Under the pieces are notes generated by a model that searched no databases, was not told the DNA's origin, and worked only from the letters and a program-made list of their open reading frames with translations. Below, in pieces: positions 1 to 8,823 of a stretch of DNA of 33,943 bases. Origin of the DNA: Ignavibacteriota bacterium (GTDB taxonomy: Bacteria; Bacteroidota; Ignavibacteria; UBA10030); NCBI GenBank assembly GCA_003142575.1, contig PLMS01000113.1, positions 1 through 33,943 of the forward strand, in the 5' to 3' direction. Made by a program: the position numbers and the translations under genes. Numbering within the stretch: the first letter of the stretch is position 1; every line of letters starts with the position of its first letter.

Positions 1-510
1 CTCGACGAACCGACGAACGATCTGGACCTTACAACGCTGCGCGTACTGGAAGAAGCGCTCGTCGCTTTCAACGGATGTGTCATTGCCGTGAGCCACGATC
101 GGTATTTTCTGAACAGAGTCTGCAACGGGATACTTGCATTCGAAGGAGACTGCAAGGTGCATTTCAGCGAAGGGGATTATGACTATTATATAGAGAAACG
201 CAATGTGAGAGAAGCGGAAGCGGCGGCAAAAGTAAACACAGCCGTTGAGCCGAAGAAACAAAAACCACAGGCGAAAGTACAGACGAACAAATTAAAATGG
301 AAAGAAGCGAAGGAGCTTGAAACGATCGAACAGGATATTCTCAATGCCGAAACCGAAGTTGAACGCATTGAGAAAATATTTGCCTCACCTGATTTCTACG
401 AGAAGTATGGTGACCAGACTGTTTCATTAACCGCAGAGCTTTCCATAGCAAAAGCAACCGTTGACCGTTTCTACGCACGCTGGCATGAACTGGAAGAATT
501 ACAGTCGTGA
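1..510 (+). CDS. uup: ABC-F family ATPase, Uup-type, C-terminal part (5' end outside window)
   Basis: This is the end of a soluble ABC-F ATPase with two ATPase domains; the family acts on ribosomes, and Uup also on branched DNA. The reading frame is open from base 1 and begins inside the second ATPase domain with the Walker B / D-loop LDEPTNDLD at residues 1-9, followed by the H-loop AVSHDRYFLN. After the ATPase core comes a Lys/Glu-rich linker and a predicted coiled coil over about the last 70 residues, the Uup-like C-terminal domain that separates Uup from EttA. No membrane segment is present, as expected for ABC-F. An internal GTG at base 88 is not a start, because the catalytic Walker B lies upstream of it. 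The symbol rests on the C-terminal coiled coil alone. Confidence 0.9.
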   Translation, partial: LDEPTNDLDLTTLRVLEEALVAFNGCVIAVSHDRYFLNRVCNGILAFEGDCKVHFSEGDYDYYIEKRNVREAEAAAKVNTAVEPKKQKPQAKVQTNKLKWKEAKELETIEQDILNAETEVERIEKIFASPDFYEKYGDQTVSLTAELSIAKATVDRFYARWHELEELQS

Positions 511-560
511 ATCAGTTGAATAAAACCATTTCTCTTCCTATGTTGGTGTTCAATAATGCA

Positions 561-572
561 TTGACAATTGAA
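561..572 (+). repeat. 12-nt motif TTGACAATTGAA shared with the mfd upstream region
   Basis: TTGACAATTGAA lies 41 nt upstream of the aldolase start and recurs exactly at 21208-21219, 37 nt upstream of the mfd start. It contains a -35-like TTGACA, but neither copy has a convincing -10 at the right spacing. The surrounding sequence is AT-rich and of the ATTGAATCATTGAAT type also seen between other genes here. It may be a dispersed intergenic repeat or a shared promoter element. Confidence 0.35.
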
Positions 573-601
573 TCATTGAATTATTGTGAGGAGTTGATAA
601 A

Positions 602-1291
602 TTGAAAAAAAGTCTCGTTTCCATGAAGAATAATATCATTGAAGCCGGCAAGAGAGCTTACGCGCGTGGTTATGTTGCAGCGAACGACGGAAATATCAGT
701 GCACGTATCGACAAGAAACATGTTCTTATCACGCTGACGGGCATAAGCAAAGGATTCATGAAAACGAGTGATCTGATTGTCGTGGATATGCACGGCAAAA
801 TAATCAGCGGAAAAAGAAAACCAACATCAGAAATTCAGATGCATATCCAAATTTATAAAGAGAGGGCAGATGTCAACAGTGTATGTCATCTGCATCCTCC
901 TTATGCGACTGGATTTGCGGTCGCTGGAATTCCGCTTGACCAAGATGTTCTCTCTGAGGCGGTCATTGTATTAGGGAAAGTCCCATTGGTTGAGTACGGA
1001 ACACCTGGCACAGAAGAGTTGTATAGTAAACTACTGCTTCACCTCCAGGATTCAGATGCTTTTCTTCTCGCAAACCATGGAGCGCTTACGGTTGGCACGG
1101 ATGTCTTTGACGCGTATAATAAAATGGAAACGCTTGAACACGTAGCTCAGATCGTGTTCATTGCGAAGCAGCTTGGTAATTTGAATATACTCAATGCGGA
1201 GCAGGTGCAGAAACTAACAGTATTGAGAGAGAAGTTCGGGATAAAAACAAATGCCCGCTTGCATTCAGGTAAAATTGACTCTGCCGAATGA
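602..1291 (+). CDS. Class II aldolase/adducin family protein
   Basis: A cytoplasmic zinc-dependent aldolase or epimerase of the FucA/AraD/adducin fold, 229 residues, the usual single-domain length. Family marks are NDGNISAR (residues 28-35), the substrate-side glutamate in PTSEIQMH (E77), and the zinc ligands H96 and H98 in HLHPPY and H159 in NHGALTVG. The natural substrate, a phosphorylated sugar such as fuculose-1-phosphate or a related ketose, cannot be read from the sequence. The start is TTG, chosen because GAGGAG sits just upstream (about 588-593); an in-frame ATG seven codons later is the alternative. The gene ends 28 nt before the convergent end of hrpB. No sugar-pathway genes are adjacent, so context does not narrow the role. 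Confidence 0.85.
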   Translation: MKKSLVSMKNNIIEAGKRAYARGYVAANDGNISARIDKKHVLITLTGISKGFMKTSDLIVVDMHGKIISGKRKPTSEIQMHIQIYKERADVNSVCHLHPPYATGFAVAGIPLDQDVLSEAVIVLGKVPLVEYGTPGTEELYSKLLLHLQDSDAFLLANHGALTVGTDVFDAYNKMETLEHVAQIVFIAKQLGNLNILNAEQVQKLTVLREKFGIKTNARLHSGKIDSAE

Positions 1292-1319
1292 TCGGCAAAA
1301 AAATCTCAGTTTACTGAAG

Positions 1320-3815
1320 TTATTTCTTTTTTCTGACAGTTTTATTCGTCGGTTTTGCCGAAAGTGGATCTTCCGGCCAGACATGCTTAGGATATCGAGC
1401 GCGCATCTGAGTACGGATTTCCGGATACACATTCGTCCAGAAACTGTGCAAATCCTGAGTTACCGCCAACGGGCGCCGTGCGGGTGATAATAAATGAATC
1501 AACACACTTACTTTACCATTGAAAATTTTTGGTGTATCGATCTGCCCGAATAATTCCTGTAACCGCACAGCAAGCACCGGCTGATCGCCTGAGTAATCCA
1601 GTGCAGCAATTGAACCACTCGGTAATTTGAGATGCGAAGGTGCAAGGGAATCAATTTGACGAACGAACGATTGTGAGATTTTCGACTGCAAAATTTTGAG
1701 AAGAGGAAGTGTGCTAAATTGCTCTTTCTTCCATATTCCGTCCAGAAAAGGTGCGAGCCATTCATCTACCGTGTTGATAAGATTTGAATCACTCAGGTCG
1801 GGCCATTGAGCAGGCGAGAGATATTTCCGAAGCCACTCGCTTCGTTGTTGGAGTGAGCGTGTATCTTTATCCCAAGGCAGGCAATGTATTCCTAACTGTT
1901 TCACGCCGTCAATAAGAGCTGAGATTACTTTCTCTCCATGTGGTTTTATATGTTGTTCGGAAAGAACCACAGCACCCAATCGTGAGATTCGACGTGCAAT
2001 CACAGTTTCATTGATAGTATTCCAGCGGATTTCTTCTTCCTCTATTATAGAGTCGATAAAAATCTGTTCTATTTCTTCTTTTGTAAGCGGTGCAGCGAGA
2101 TATACACGAACTTCGGCACCGATTCCGTCCGCTTCGCCGATGGCAAGAAATTCTTCCCGTGCAAGAAGACTTCCGCTTGGTAAAACAGCTGTTGTTCCGC
2201 TTGCCATCTGATATCGATTGCTTTTAGTATCACGCCGGCGGGCTACTCGCTCAGGGTAAGCGAGTGCGAGAAGAATTCCCGGTGCCGACTCTTCTTTTTC
2301 TTTTGATTCATTGCGGATGCCGGTGAGCTGCTTCAGTCGTCTCGATTGAGATAAGATGCGCTCATGAACACCTTCATCGCCTGCGCGCTGCTGATGCAGG
2401 ATATGTAAACGCGATGCAAGGTCAATATCGGTGTCTTTTTTTCCTGCGAGAATATCGCGTTCTTCGAGAAGTGCTGCGATATCACATGCAAGTGAACCAA
2501 AACCTAATTCTTTCCCGCGCAGAATCATGTGCGCGAGTCTCGGATGGATGGGCAGCTCCGACATTGCTTTGCCATGCGGTGTCAATTTTCCTGTTTGATC
2601 GGCGGCGCCGAGACTTCTTAACAATGTGTGCGCCTGTGCCAGATGTGCCGCCGGCGGCGGATCGAGAAATCGTAAGTTTGCACCGTCCGGTGTTCCCCAT
2701 TGGGCAAGATCGAGTGTCAATGGTGCAAGATCAGCTGTTTTGATTTCCGGCTGAGGATAGTTGGAAAGCATCTCGTGTTCAGTTTCCATCCACAGACGAT
2801 AACAGACACCGGGCTGTTGGCGTCCTGCACGTCCGCGTCGTTGATCGGCAACGGCTTTGGAAACAGGAACCGTGAGCAATCCGAACATTCCTCGCCGCAC
2901 ATCAAATTGAGAAATGCGAGCCAATCCAGAATCAATAACCACACACACGCCGTCAATCGTTAAACTTGTTTCAGCAACACTGGTGGAGAGAATCACTTTT
3001 CGTTTACCGGGTGGTGCAGGAGACAAAGCCGCCGATTGATGCTGATACGGTGCGTTTCCATAGAGCGAATGAACGAGCACGTCTTCCGATATGTGTTTTT
3101 CCCAAAGAAGATTTTCCACACGCCTCATCTCGCGCCGTCCGGGAAGAAACACAAGGAGATCGCCTTCCTGTTCATCCAATGCTCGCACAATAGTATCAAC
3201 AATTCGGGCTTCGACAGATTTTTCCGAGGTGAATCGGGCATAGTGCGTGGCGACCGGAAAGCTTTGTCCCTTGCCCTCGATCATGGGTGCATCACCGAGT
3301 AACTTTGCAATCGCCAAGCCATCGAGTGTGGCAGACATCACGAGAATTCGTATATCTGGGCGCAAGTGTTCTTGCACATCAAGTGTCATCGCAAGACCGA
3401 GATCGGCATGGATGCTGCGTTCATGAAATTCATCGAAGATAACGACTGCAACGTTCGGAAGTTCCGGTTCATGCTGAAGTAATCTGCTAAGAATTCCTTC
3501 GGTCACCACTTCCACCCGGGTGTGTTTACTTATAACTGCTTCACCGCGGATGCGGTAGCCAACCGTTTGGCCGACTTTTTCGCCAAGGTGAGCGGCCATA
3601 TATTCTGCTGCACGGCGTGCGGCAAGACGACGCGGCTCGAGCATGATAAGCTTCTTTTGTGCCATCCATTCCGTAGCGAGGAGTGCGATAGGAACTTGTG
3701 TAGTCTTCCCTGCTCCTGGCGGAGCAGAAAGGACAATATTGTTGGAGTGTTGAAACGTTTCCAACAATCGCGGAAGGATGTTTTCAATAGGATATGTTCG
3801 TTTGACTTCTTGCAT
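1320..3815 (-). CDS. hrpB: ATP-dependent RNA helicase HrpB
   Basis: A DEAH/RHA superfamily 2 helicase of about 831 residues, close to the E. coli HrpB length. From the chosen start it shows Walker A PPGAGKTT (about residues 32-39), the DEFH box (128-131), the motif III sequence MSATLDG, motif V-like STSVAETSLTIDGV and motif VI QRRGRAGR. A HA2-type helical region and the HrpB C-terminal domain follow. The ATG at 3815 begins MQEVKRTYP; an upstream TTG at 3848 would add 11 residues. Neither has a strong ribosome binding site. The biological role of HrpB is poorly known in most bacteria. It converges on the class II aldolase and lies just downstream of the lactate dehydrogenase remnant. Confidence 0.93.
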   Translation of the reverse strand: MQEVKRTYPIENILPRLLETFQHSNNIVLSAPPGAGKTTQVPIALLATEWMAQKKLIMLEPRRLAARRAAEYMAAHLGEKVGQTVGYRIRGEAVISKHTRVEVVTEGILSRLLQHEPELPNVAVVIFDEFHERSIHADLGLAMTLDVQEHLRPDIRILVMSATLDGLAIAKLLGDAPMIEGKGQSFPVATHYARFTSEKSVEARIVDTIVRALDEQEGDLLVFLPGRREMRRVENLLWEKHISEDVLVHSLYGNAPYQHQSAALSPAPPGKRKVILSTSVAETSLTIDGVCVVIDSGLARISQFDVRRGMFGLLTVPVSKAVADQRRGRAGRQQPGVCYRLWMETEHEMLSNYPQPEIKTADLAPLTLDLAQWGTPDGANLRFLDPPPAAHLAQAHTLLRSLGAADQTGKLTPHGKAMSELPIHPRLAHMILRGKELGFGSLACDIAALLEERDILAGKKDTDIDLASRLHILHQQRAGDEGVHERILSQSRRLKQLTGIRNESKEKEESAPGILLALAYPERVARRRDTKSNRYQMASGTTAVLPSGSLLAREEFLAIGEADGIGAEVRVYLAAPLTKEEIEQIFIDSIIEEEEIRWNTINETVIARRISRLGAVVLSEQHIKPHGEKVISALIDGVKQLGIHCLPWDKDTRSLQQRSEWLRKYLSPAQWPDLSDSNLINTVDEWLAPFLDGIWKKEQFSTLPLLKILQSKISQSFVRQIDSLAPSHLKLPSGSIAALDYSGDQPVLAVRLQELFGQIDTPKIFNGKVSVLIHLLSPARRPLAVTQDLHSFWTNVYPEIRTQMRARYPKHVWPEDPLSAKPTNKTVRKKK

Positions 3816-3893
3816 ATGATTATCTGCTGTTTGCAGATTAATCTTCAATATGCAAAAAGTCTTTCAGGTATGCACGAGTTTGTTACAAGCGCA

Positions 3894-4120
3894 TCATCTC
3901 TGTTGGAGTGATTCCAGCGTCGTCTTGAGTTTTGCAGCGGAAGATCGAAAACCTCGTTCTTCTCCAGCGCTCATCGTCAGTGTCAGAATTTCTTCCACGC
4001 CATGTACACGAACAACACATGGCATGCTGAGACAAATATTTTGAACTCCGTATTGTCCTGTCTTCAAAGTTGAGACAGAAATTACAGATTGGTGATTACC
4101 GAGAACGGTTTCCACCGCCG
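3894..4120 (-). pseudogene. 3' remnant of a second L-lactate dehydrogenase gene
   Basis: About 75 codons matching the C-terminal quarter of the intact lactate dehydrogenase at 4642-5613, including its own stop codon. Recognisable stretches are TGQYGVQ, CLS(M/L)PCVV and VHGVEE, with roughly two thirds amino-acid identity. The NAD-binding and catalytic halves are absent, so it cannot be an active enzyme. Homology begins near 4118, inside the last codons of the upstream RRM gene and in a different frame. The nucleotide match is uneven: bases 3990-4061 differ from 4744-4815 at only about six positions, including silent sites, whereas the flanking part is much more diverged. That pattern suggests gene conversion or patchwork recombination. 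A GTG at 4139 could open the frame but has no ribosome binding site. Confidence 0.8.
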
Positions 4121-4401
4121 CCAGAACCGCCGCGTCCACGGTTGTCCGGTTTTCGGTCTGCCATCGGGCGGGCTTCGTTCACTACGATTTTGCGCCCCTT
4201 AATATCTTTATCATTCAATCCGGCAATAGCCGCTTCTGCTTCCGCGCGTACCGACATTTCGACAAATCCGAATCCTTTCGGTGTTCCGCTAAATTTGTCT
4301 TTGATAATGACGGCTGAGTCAACTGCCCCGAACGCGGCAAATTCCGTTCGTAGCTCATCTTCCGTAATGTCGCGAGATAGATTACCGATAAACATTTTCA
4401 T
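4096..4401 (-). CDS. RRM-domain glycine-tailed RNA-binding protein
   Basis: A small cytoplasmic single-RRM protein of 101 residues, like the cold-related Rbp proteins of cyanobacteria and FCB bacteria. RNP2 is MFIGNL (residues 3-8) and RNP1 is KGFGFVEM (42-49); the tail after residue 86 is Arg/Gly-rich. The ATG at 4401 has an AAGGAG just upstream, so the start is secure. The tail is short and ends GGSGGGGNRSR, and its last codons are read out of frame from sequence that begins the lactate dehydrogenase remnant. The present C-terminus was therefore probably created by recombination within GGCGGCGGTGG-type sequence. The 240 nt leader before the gene holds a 7-bp inverted repeat (GATGCGT at 4445-4451, ACGCATC at 4476-4482) of unknown meaning. 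Confidence 0.9.
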   Translation of the reverse strand: MKMFIGNLSRDITEDELRTEFAAFGAVDSAVIIKDKFSGTPKGFGFVEMSVRAEAEAAIAGLNDKDIKGRKIVVNEARPMADRKPDNRGRGGSGGGGNRSR

Positions 4402-4641
4402 GGTGTTTCTCCTTTTAGGATTCTTTTATTGTGAGTTGTTGTTTGATGCGTTGTCGATATATTGGATTTCTCCAGACGCATCAGTATGAGTTACTATCTG
4501 ATTGGAATTATTGAATGATCTGTGGTCCTTATCGAATGCCGCTCTTATATACAGGATAATAATTATTTGTTTGAGTTCCAACAATAGGCGTCTAGGCAAA
4601 AAAGCTGTTCGGAAAACCAGCGAAATGATTGGATTTTATGC

Positions 4642-5613
4642 TCATCCGGTAAGGTTCTCCATTGTCTGTAGTGTGTCTTTCAATTTGGCTGCCGACGCGT
4701 GAAAACCTTCTTCTTCCTCCTGATTCATTGTCAATGCTAAAACTTCTTCCACACCATGTACACCGACAACACATGGCAGGCTGAGACAAATATCTTGAAC
4801 TCCGTATTGTCCCGTCATAAGAGTTGAAATGGAGAGCACGGACCGGTAATTACCAAGGATGGATTCCACAATCGAGAGTAATCCGAGTCCGATAGCATAG
4901 TAGGTCGCTCCTTTGCGTTTAATAATTTCGTACGCGGCGTCCCGAACACTCACAAAGAGCTTGTTCATTTCTTCCTGATCGTAGTGTTTGTTCTTGAGCG
5001 GGGCAAATTCCTGTAATCGCACGCCGCCGATGTTCGCCATACTCCATAAAGGAATTTCACTATCGCCGTGTTCGCCTACGATGTATGCATGCACACTGCG
5101 CGTATCGACCTCGTAAAATTGTCCGAGCAAGAATCGAAAGCGGGAAGTGTCTAAGATCGTTCCGGACCCGATCACCTTTGTCGGCGAAAGGTTGGATTCC
5201 TTCAGAGAAATATAAGTAAGGATGTCAACCGGATTTGTTGTGATGAGAATAATACCATTGGGATTGTATTTTACAACTTGTGGGATAATTGAACGAAAGA
5301 TAGCAGCATTTCTTGCGAGAAGATCCAAACGAGTTTCACCGGGTTTTTGGGAAGCACCTGCTGTGATGATGACAACCTTTGCACCGGACAGATCAGAATA
5401 ATTACCTGCTGAAATTTTCATCGGCTTCGTAAAAGAAAGTCCGTGATTCAAATCCATCATTTCACCCACAGCTTTTTCTGCGTTTGCATCCACCAACACA
5501 AGTTCAGATGCAATCCCTCGCTGCATCAACGCATATGCAAACGATGAACCGACCAATCCCGTTCCGATCAATCCTACTTTGTGCGAAGATCCGATTTCTG
5601 CAAACGTGTTCAT
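4642..5613 (-). CDS. ldh: L-lactate dehydrogenase
   Basis: An NAD-dependent 2-hydroxyacid dehydrogenase of 323 residues that interconverts pyruvate and L-lactate in the cytoplasm. The Rossmann motif GTGLVG is at 17-22, with VDAN after the second strand, typical of NAD preference. The specificity residue is Q89 in AGASQKPGETR, the lactate type rather than the arginine of malate dehydrogenase; R95, N127, D155, R158 and catalytic H182 in GEHGDSEIP are all present. The ATG at 5613 is preceded by CGGAG at the right distance; the open frame continues 35 codons further upstream without a better start. The gene is intact, unlike the remnant 520 nt downstream on the same strand. It is divergent from moxR. 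Confidence 0.93.
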   Translation of the reverse strand: MNTFAEIGSSHKVGLIGTGLVGSSFAYALMQRGIASELVLVDANAEKAVGEMMDLNHGLSFTKPMKISAGNYSDLSGAKVVIITAGASQKPGETRLDLLARNAAIFRSIIPQVVKYNPNGIILITTNPVDILTYISLKESNLSPTKVIGSGTILDTSRFRFLLGQFYEVDTRSVHAYIVGEHGDSEIPLWSMANIGGVRLQEFAPLKNKHYDQEEMNKLFVSVRDAAYEIIKRKGATYYAIGLGLLSIVESILGNYRSVLSISTLMTGQYGVQDICLSLPCVVGVHGVEEVLALTMNQEEEEGFHASAAKLKDTLQTMENLTG

Positions 5614-5923
5614 ATTCTCCGATAATATAATGAAAAAACATGCATGGTTCGCTCCTTGATATTTTAAACGCGAGAGGGTATGTGAGAGTTCCTTACAGAT
5701 GTAATCTTCCGATTCCATTTCATTGCATTGAGTGTGTTTTCTTATTACATTTCATACAGTTGCAGAGTTTTAGGTGTTGAAAGATCACCGAGCCGCCAGC
5801 AGGTTCATTGTTGAATTTGTCGCGTGGCTCGCTTCGTTTTCGTCAGAAATGCGGGAACAGATGCACTTGGTTCCTCGTCAGAATAGAGTTGAAGACTGTC
5901 ATATTTATTAAGAGGAGTATACT
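5614..5923. other. Divergent intergenic region between ldh and moxR
   Basis: About 310 nt separating two divergent transcripts, so it must carry a promoter for each. I found no convincing paired -35/-10 boxes, operator-like palindrome or small gene. The only clear signals are the ribosome binding sites at the two ends: CGGAG before ldh, and AGAGGAG at 5911-5917 before the GTG of moxR. Confidence 0.5.
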
Positions 5924-6907
5924 GTGGATATCAAGACCATCAATGAAATGATTCAGCGTGAAAGCGCATTTGTGGAGTCGCTGACATCGGAAGTCGGTAA
6001 GGTCATCATCGGCCAGAAAAATATGGTAGACCGCTTGCTCATCGGTATGTTGTGCAACGGACACATACTTTTAGAAGGCGTGCCCGGATTGGCAAAAACA
6101 CTTGCCATCAAAACGCTGGCGGCGTCTGTCAACGCTAAATTCCAGCGCATCCAATTTACACCGGACTTGCTTCCTGCGGATCTCGTCGGAACGATGATCT
6201 ACAATCAGAAAGACGGGAAGTTTTTTACACGGAAAGGTCCCCTCTTTTCCAATTTTATTCTTGCAGATGAAATTAATCGTGCACCCGCAAAAGTGCAAAG
6301 CGCGCTCCTCGAAGCGATGCAGGAGCGTCAGGTAACCATCGGTGAAGAAACGTTTAAACTCGAAGAACCGTTTCTTGTGCTGGCGACGCAAAATCCGATT
6401 GAACAAGAGGGAACATATCCGCTTCCCGAAGCACAGGTTGACCGCTTTATGTTGAAAGTAAAAATCGGCTACCCATCACGAGAGGAAGAACTGCTCATTA
6501 TGCGGCAGAATGTTCTGGGAAATGAGAAGAGTGTAAAAGCTGTCGTGTCCACAAAAGAAATCCTTTCTGCCCGTGAAGTCATGAGGCAGGTGTATATGGA
6601 TGAAAAGATCGAGCGGTATATTCTCGATATTGTGTTTGCGACGCGTGAACCGAAGAATTTTAAATTGGATAAGCTCGCACCGCTCATTAGCTACGGCGCG
6701 TCGCCGCGCGCTTCTATTAATCTGGCGTTGGCCGCAAAAGCACATGCATTCATCAAGCGGCGCGGCTATGTCATTCCTGAAGATGTGCGCGCAATTTGTC
6801 CCGATGTCATGCGCCATCGCGTTGCCGTAACATATGAAGCAGAAGCGGAAGAGATTACGCCAGAGCAGATCGTAACGGAAATTCTGAATCATGTAGAAGT
6901 TCCATAG
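5924..6907 (+). CDS. moxR: MoxR-family AAA+ ATPase
   Basis: A 327-residue AAA+ chaperone-like ATPase, first gene of the bat operon. Walker A is GVPGLAKT (52-59), Walker B is FILADEIN (111-118), and the MoxR signature ATQNPIEQEGTYPLPEAQ is followed by DRF; a helical lid domain follows. MoxR proteins typically remodel or activate partners that carry von Willebrand factor A domains, and four such or related genes follow here. The GTG start at 5924 is supported by AGAGGAG seven bases upstream. A 102-nt AT-rich gap containing TGTGATTG-type repeats separates it from the next gene, more than the tight or overlapping joins later in the operon. Confidence 0.95.
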   Translation: MDIKTINEMIQRESAFVESLTSEVGKVIIGQKNMVDRLLIGMLCNGHILLEGVPGLAKTLAIKTLAASVNAKFQRIQFTPDLLPADLVGTMIYNQKDGKFFTRKGPLFSNFILADEINRAPAKVQSALLEAMQERQVTIGEETFKLEEPFLVLATQNPIEQEGTYPLPEAQVDRFMLKVKIGYPSREEELLIMRQNVLGNEKSVKAVVSTKEILSAREVMRQVYMDEKIERYILDIVFATREPKNFKLDKLAPLISYGASPRASINLALAAKAHAFIKRRGYVIPEDVRAICPDVMRHRVAVTYEAEAEEITPEQIVTEILNHVEVP

Positions 6908-7009
6908 CAAAATTTTGTGATTGTCAATTTAATGATTGTGTGATTGCAGGTCGGAAATAATATACTACAAGATAGATCTTGTTGTTTTATTCTCGTAGCT
7001 ATGAACTAA

Positions 7010-7885
7010 ATGGAAACCAAAGAACTTTTAAAAAAAGTCAGGCAGTTGGAGATACGCACACGGGGGCTGGTGAATCAGGTATTCTCCGGTGAATACCATT
7101 CCGTCTTCAAGGGGCGCGGCATGGAATTTTCCGAAGTGCGTGAGTACCAATATGGCGACGACATGCGGATGATCGATTGGAACGTCACTGCGCGTTTCAA
7201 TCATCCATTCATAAAAATCTTTGAAGAAGAACGAGAATTGACGGTCATGCTGGTTGTCGATATGAGCGGCTCGCAGTTCTTCGGTTCACAATCTGCATTG
7301 AAGCGGGATATCGCACTGGAATTAAGCGCTATCCTTGCTTTCTCGGCGATGAAAAACAACGACAAGGTCGGATTGATTCTCTTTACCGACCGCATAGAAA
7401 AATTTGTTCCTCCGCGAAAAGGACGCGGCCATGCGCTTCGCATCGTCCGCGAGTTACTCTCGTTCGAGCCGACACGTCCGGCAACCAGTATCAAGGCAGC
7501 ATTGGAATATCTTAACCACGTTCAAAAAAAACGCGGCATCATTTTCGTCATTTCTGATTTTATGGATAGCGGCTATGAAGCTGCACTCCGCATTGCCGGC
7601 AAACGACACGACTTGATCGGTGTTGTGCTGCAAGATCCGCGCGAGAACGAACTGCCTAGTGTTGGACTGATGCACTTGCGTGATGCCGAATCAGGTGCCA
7701 CCAGATTAATCGATACTTCCGATGCGCGTGTGCGATCCCTCTATCGCCGCTTGAACCATGAAATGCAGGAAACACGTAAATCGCTCTTTATTAAGTCAAG
7801 GCTCGATGACATTGAAGTGCATCTTGACCAGCCGTACCTCAAACCGTTGATTGATTTCTTCCGATTGAGGGAGAAAAGATGGTGA
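7010..7885 (+). CDS. DUF58-domain protein of the bat operon
   Basis: A 291-residue cytoplasmic protein with the DUF58 signature: KGRGMEFSEVREY at 34-46 and DWNVTAR at 56-62. A von Willebrand-like fold follows, with a metal-site motif VVDMSGS (82-88) and LILFTD. DUF58 proteins nearly always accompany MoxR ATPases and are thought to be their substrates or adaptors. The C-terminus ends REKRW and overlaps the next start by seven bases, showing tight coupling. The ATG at 7010 lacks a clear ribosome binding site, so translation may depend on upstream sequence. No membrane segment is visible, unlike the batA and batB products. Confidence 0.92.
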   Translation: METKELLKKVRQLEIRTRGLVNQVFSGEYHSVFKGRGMEFSEVREYQYGDDMRMIDWNVTARFNHPFIKIFEEERELTVMLVVDMSGSQFFGSQSALKRDIALELSAILAFSAMKNNDKVGLILFTDRIEKFVPPRKGRGHALRIVRELLSFEPTRPATSIKAALEYLNHVQKKRGIIFVISDFMDSGYEAALRIAGKRHDLIGVVLQDPRENELPSVGLMHLRDAESGATRLIDTSDARVRSLYRRLNHEMQETRKSLFIKSRLDDIEVHLDQPYLKPLIDFFRLREKRW

Positions 7886-8823
7886 TGGTAAGGAAACTTC
7901 TTATCTGCTTCTTTCTCTGTTCTGGTATCGGATTGTCCCAGGAAGTTCGATTGACTGCAAAAACAAGTACCAACACCTTTCCGCTTGGTAGTTGGATTGA
8001 TGTGCACGTAGAGGAAAAGTCTGATGCCGCGGTTGACTCGATTGCACCAATAGTGAAAGACAGCATCGGTTCGTTTGAAATTGTAACAGTAGAACGCAAA
8101 GGTCCTGACTTCCAATGGCTGATTCGTTTAACGACCATTGATTCCGGAAAAGTCTTTCTGCCTCCAGTTGAGTTTGGTTATAAAGTGAGAGGCGATACAA
8201 ATACGCATAAGGCATTTACCAATTCACTCCTCCTGACTATCACCGGCGTGAGTATCGATCCTCAAGGTGAAATCAAAGACATTAAACCGCCGATGAATGC
8301 ACCATGGTTGTTTGAAGATTTTCTGCCATACCTGATCGCATTGATCGTTCTTTCTGCACTTGCAGGCGCGTATTACTATTACTGGCGAAAAATGAGACAG
8401 AAGAAAGATTCTTTTGCTGATGTCAAAGTGGTTATCCCGCCGCATCGCGAAGCGCTGACTGCATTGCGGGTGCTTGAAGAAAAGAAATTGTGGCAACAGG
8501 GATTGGTGAAAGAATACTATTCGGAAGCCACAGAGATCATCCGGCGATTCTTTGAGCGGCGATGGAATATCATTGCGCTGGAGATGACGACAGATGAAAT
8601 CCTGGTACAAATAAAACATGTTCCCGAAGCAATGATGGTCTGGAAAGAAATGGGGTCGTTTTTTCTTACTGCAGATTTGGTGAAGTTTGCAAAGTATCAA
8701 CCGGCACCCGCTGAACATGAACAAGAAATGCATTCAGCATATGAGATTGTGCGTTCGATGGTGCCGAAAACTTCTATCGAGGCAGAACCGCAATCACAGG
8801 AGGTCACTGCCGATGTTCGGTGA
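7879..8823 (+). CDS. Exported membrane-anchored Bat-operon protein (BatD/DUF4381-like)
   Basis: A 314-residue protein not assigned to a named bat gene. Residues 1-20 form a signal peptide, about 21-130 look like a beta-rich extracytoplasmic domain, 149-168 form one membrane helix, and the cytoplasmic tail is helical (ALTALRVLEEKKLWQQG and IIRRFFERRWN). That tail resembles the C-terminal helical part of BatD and DUF4381-type proteins, which suggests a paralogous partner in the same complex. ATG at 7879 is preceded by AGGGAG; a second ATG at 7885 overlaps the previous stop. It overlaps batA by 11 nt. The assignment is by position, topology and the tail only. Confidence 0.7.
   Translation: MVMVRKLLICFFLCSGIGLSQEVRLTAKTSTNTFPLGSWIDVHVEEKSDAAVDSIAPIVKDSIGSFEIVTVERKGPDFQWLIRLTTIDSGKVFLPPVEFGYKVRGDTNTHKAFTNSLLLTITGVSIDPQGEIKDIKPPMNAPWLFEDFLPYLIALIVLSALAGAYYYYWRKMRQKKDSFADVKVVIPPHREALTALRVLEEKKLWQQGLVKEYYSEATEIIRRFFERRWNIIALEMTTDEILVQIKHVPEAMMVWKEMGSFFLTADLVKFAKYQPAPAEHEQEMHSAYEIVRSMVPKTSIEAEPQSQEVTADVR

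Noticed and set aside
3894-4139. The LDH remnant as a functional 81-residue protein starting at GTG 4139
   Set aside because: It lacks the NAD-binding fold and catalytic residues, has no ribosome binding site and overlaps the RRM gene. A pseudogene explains it better.
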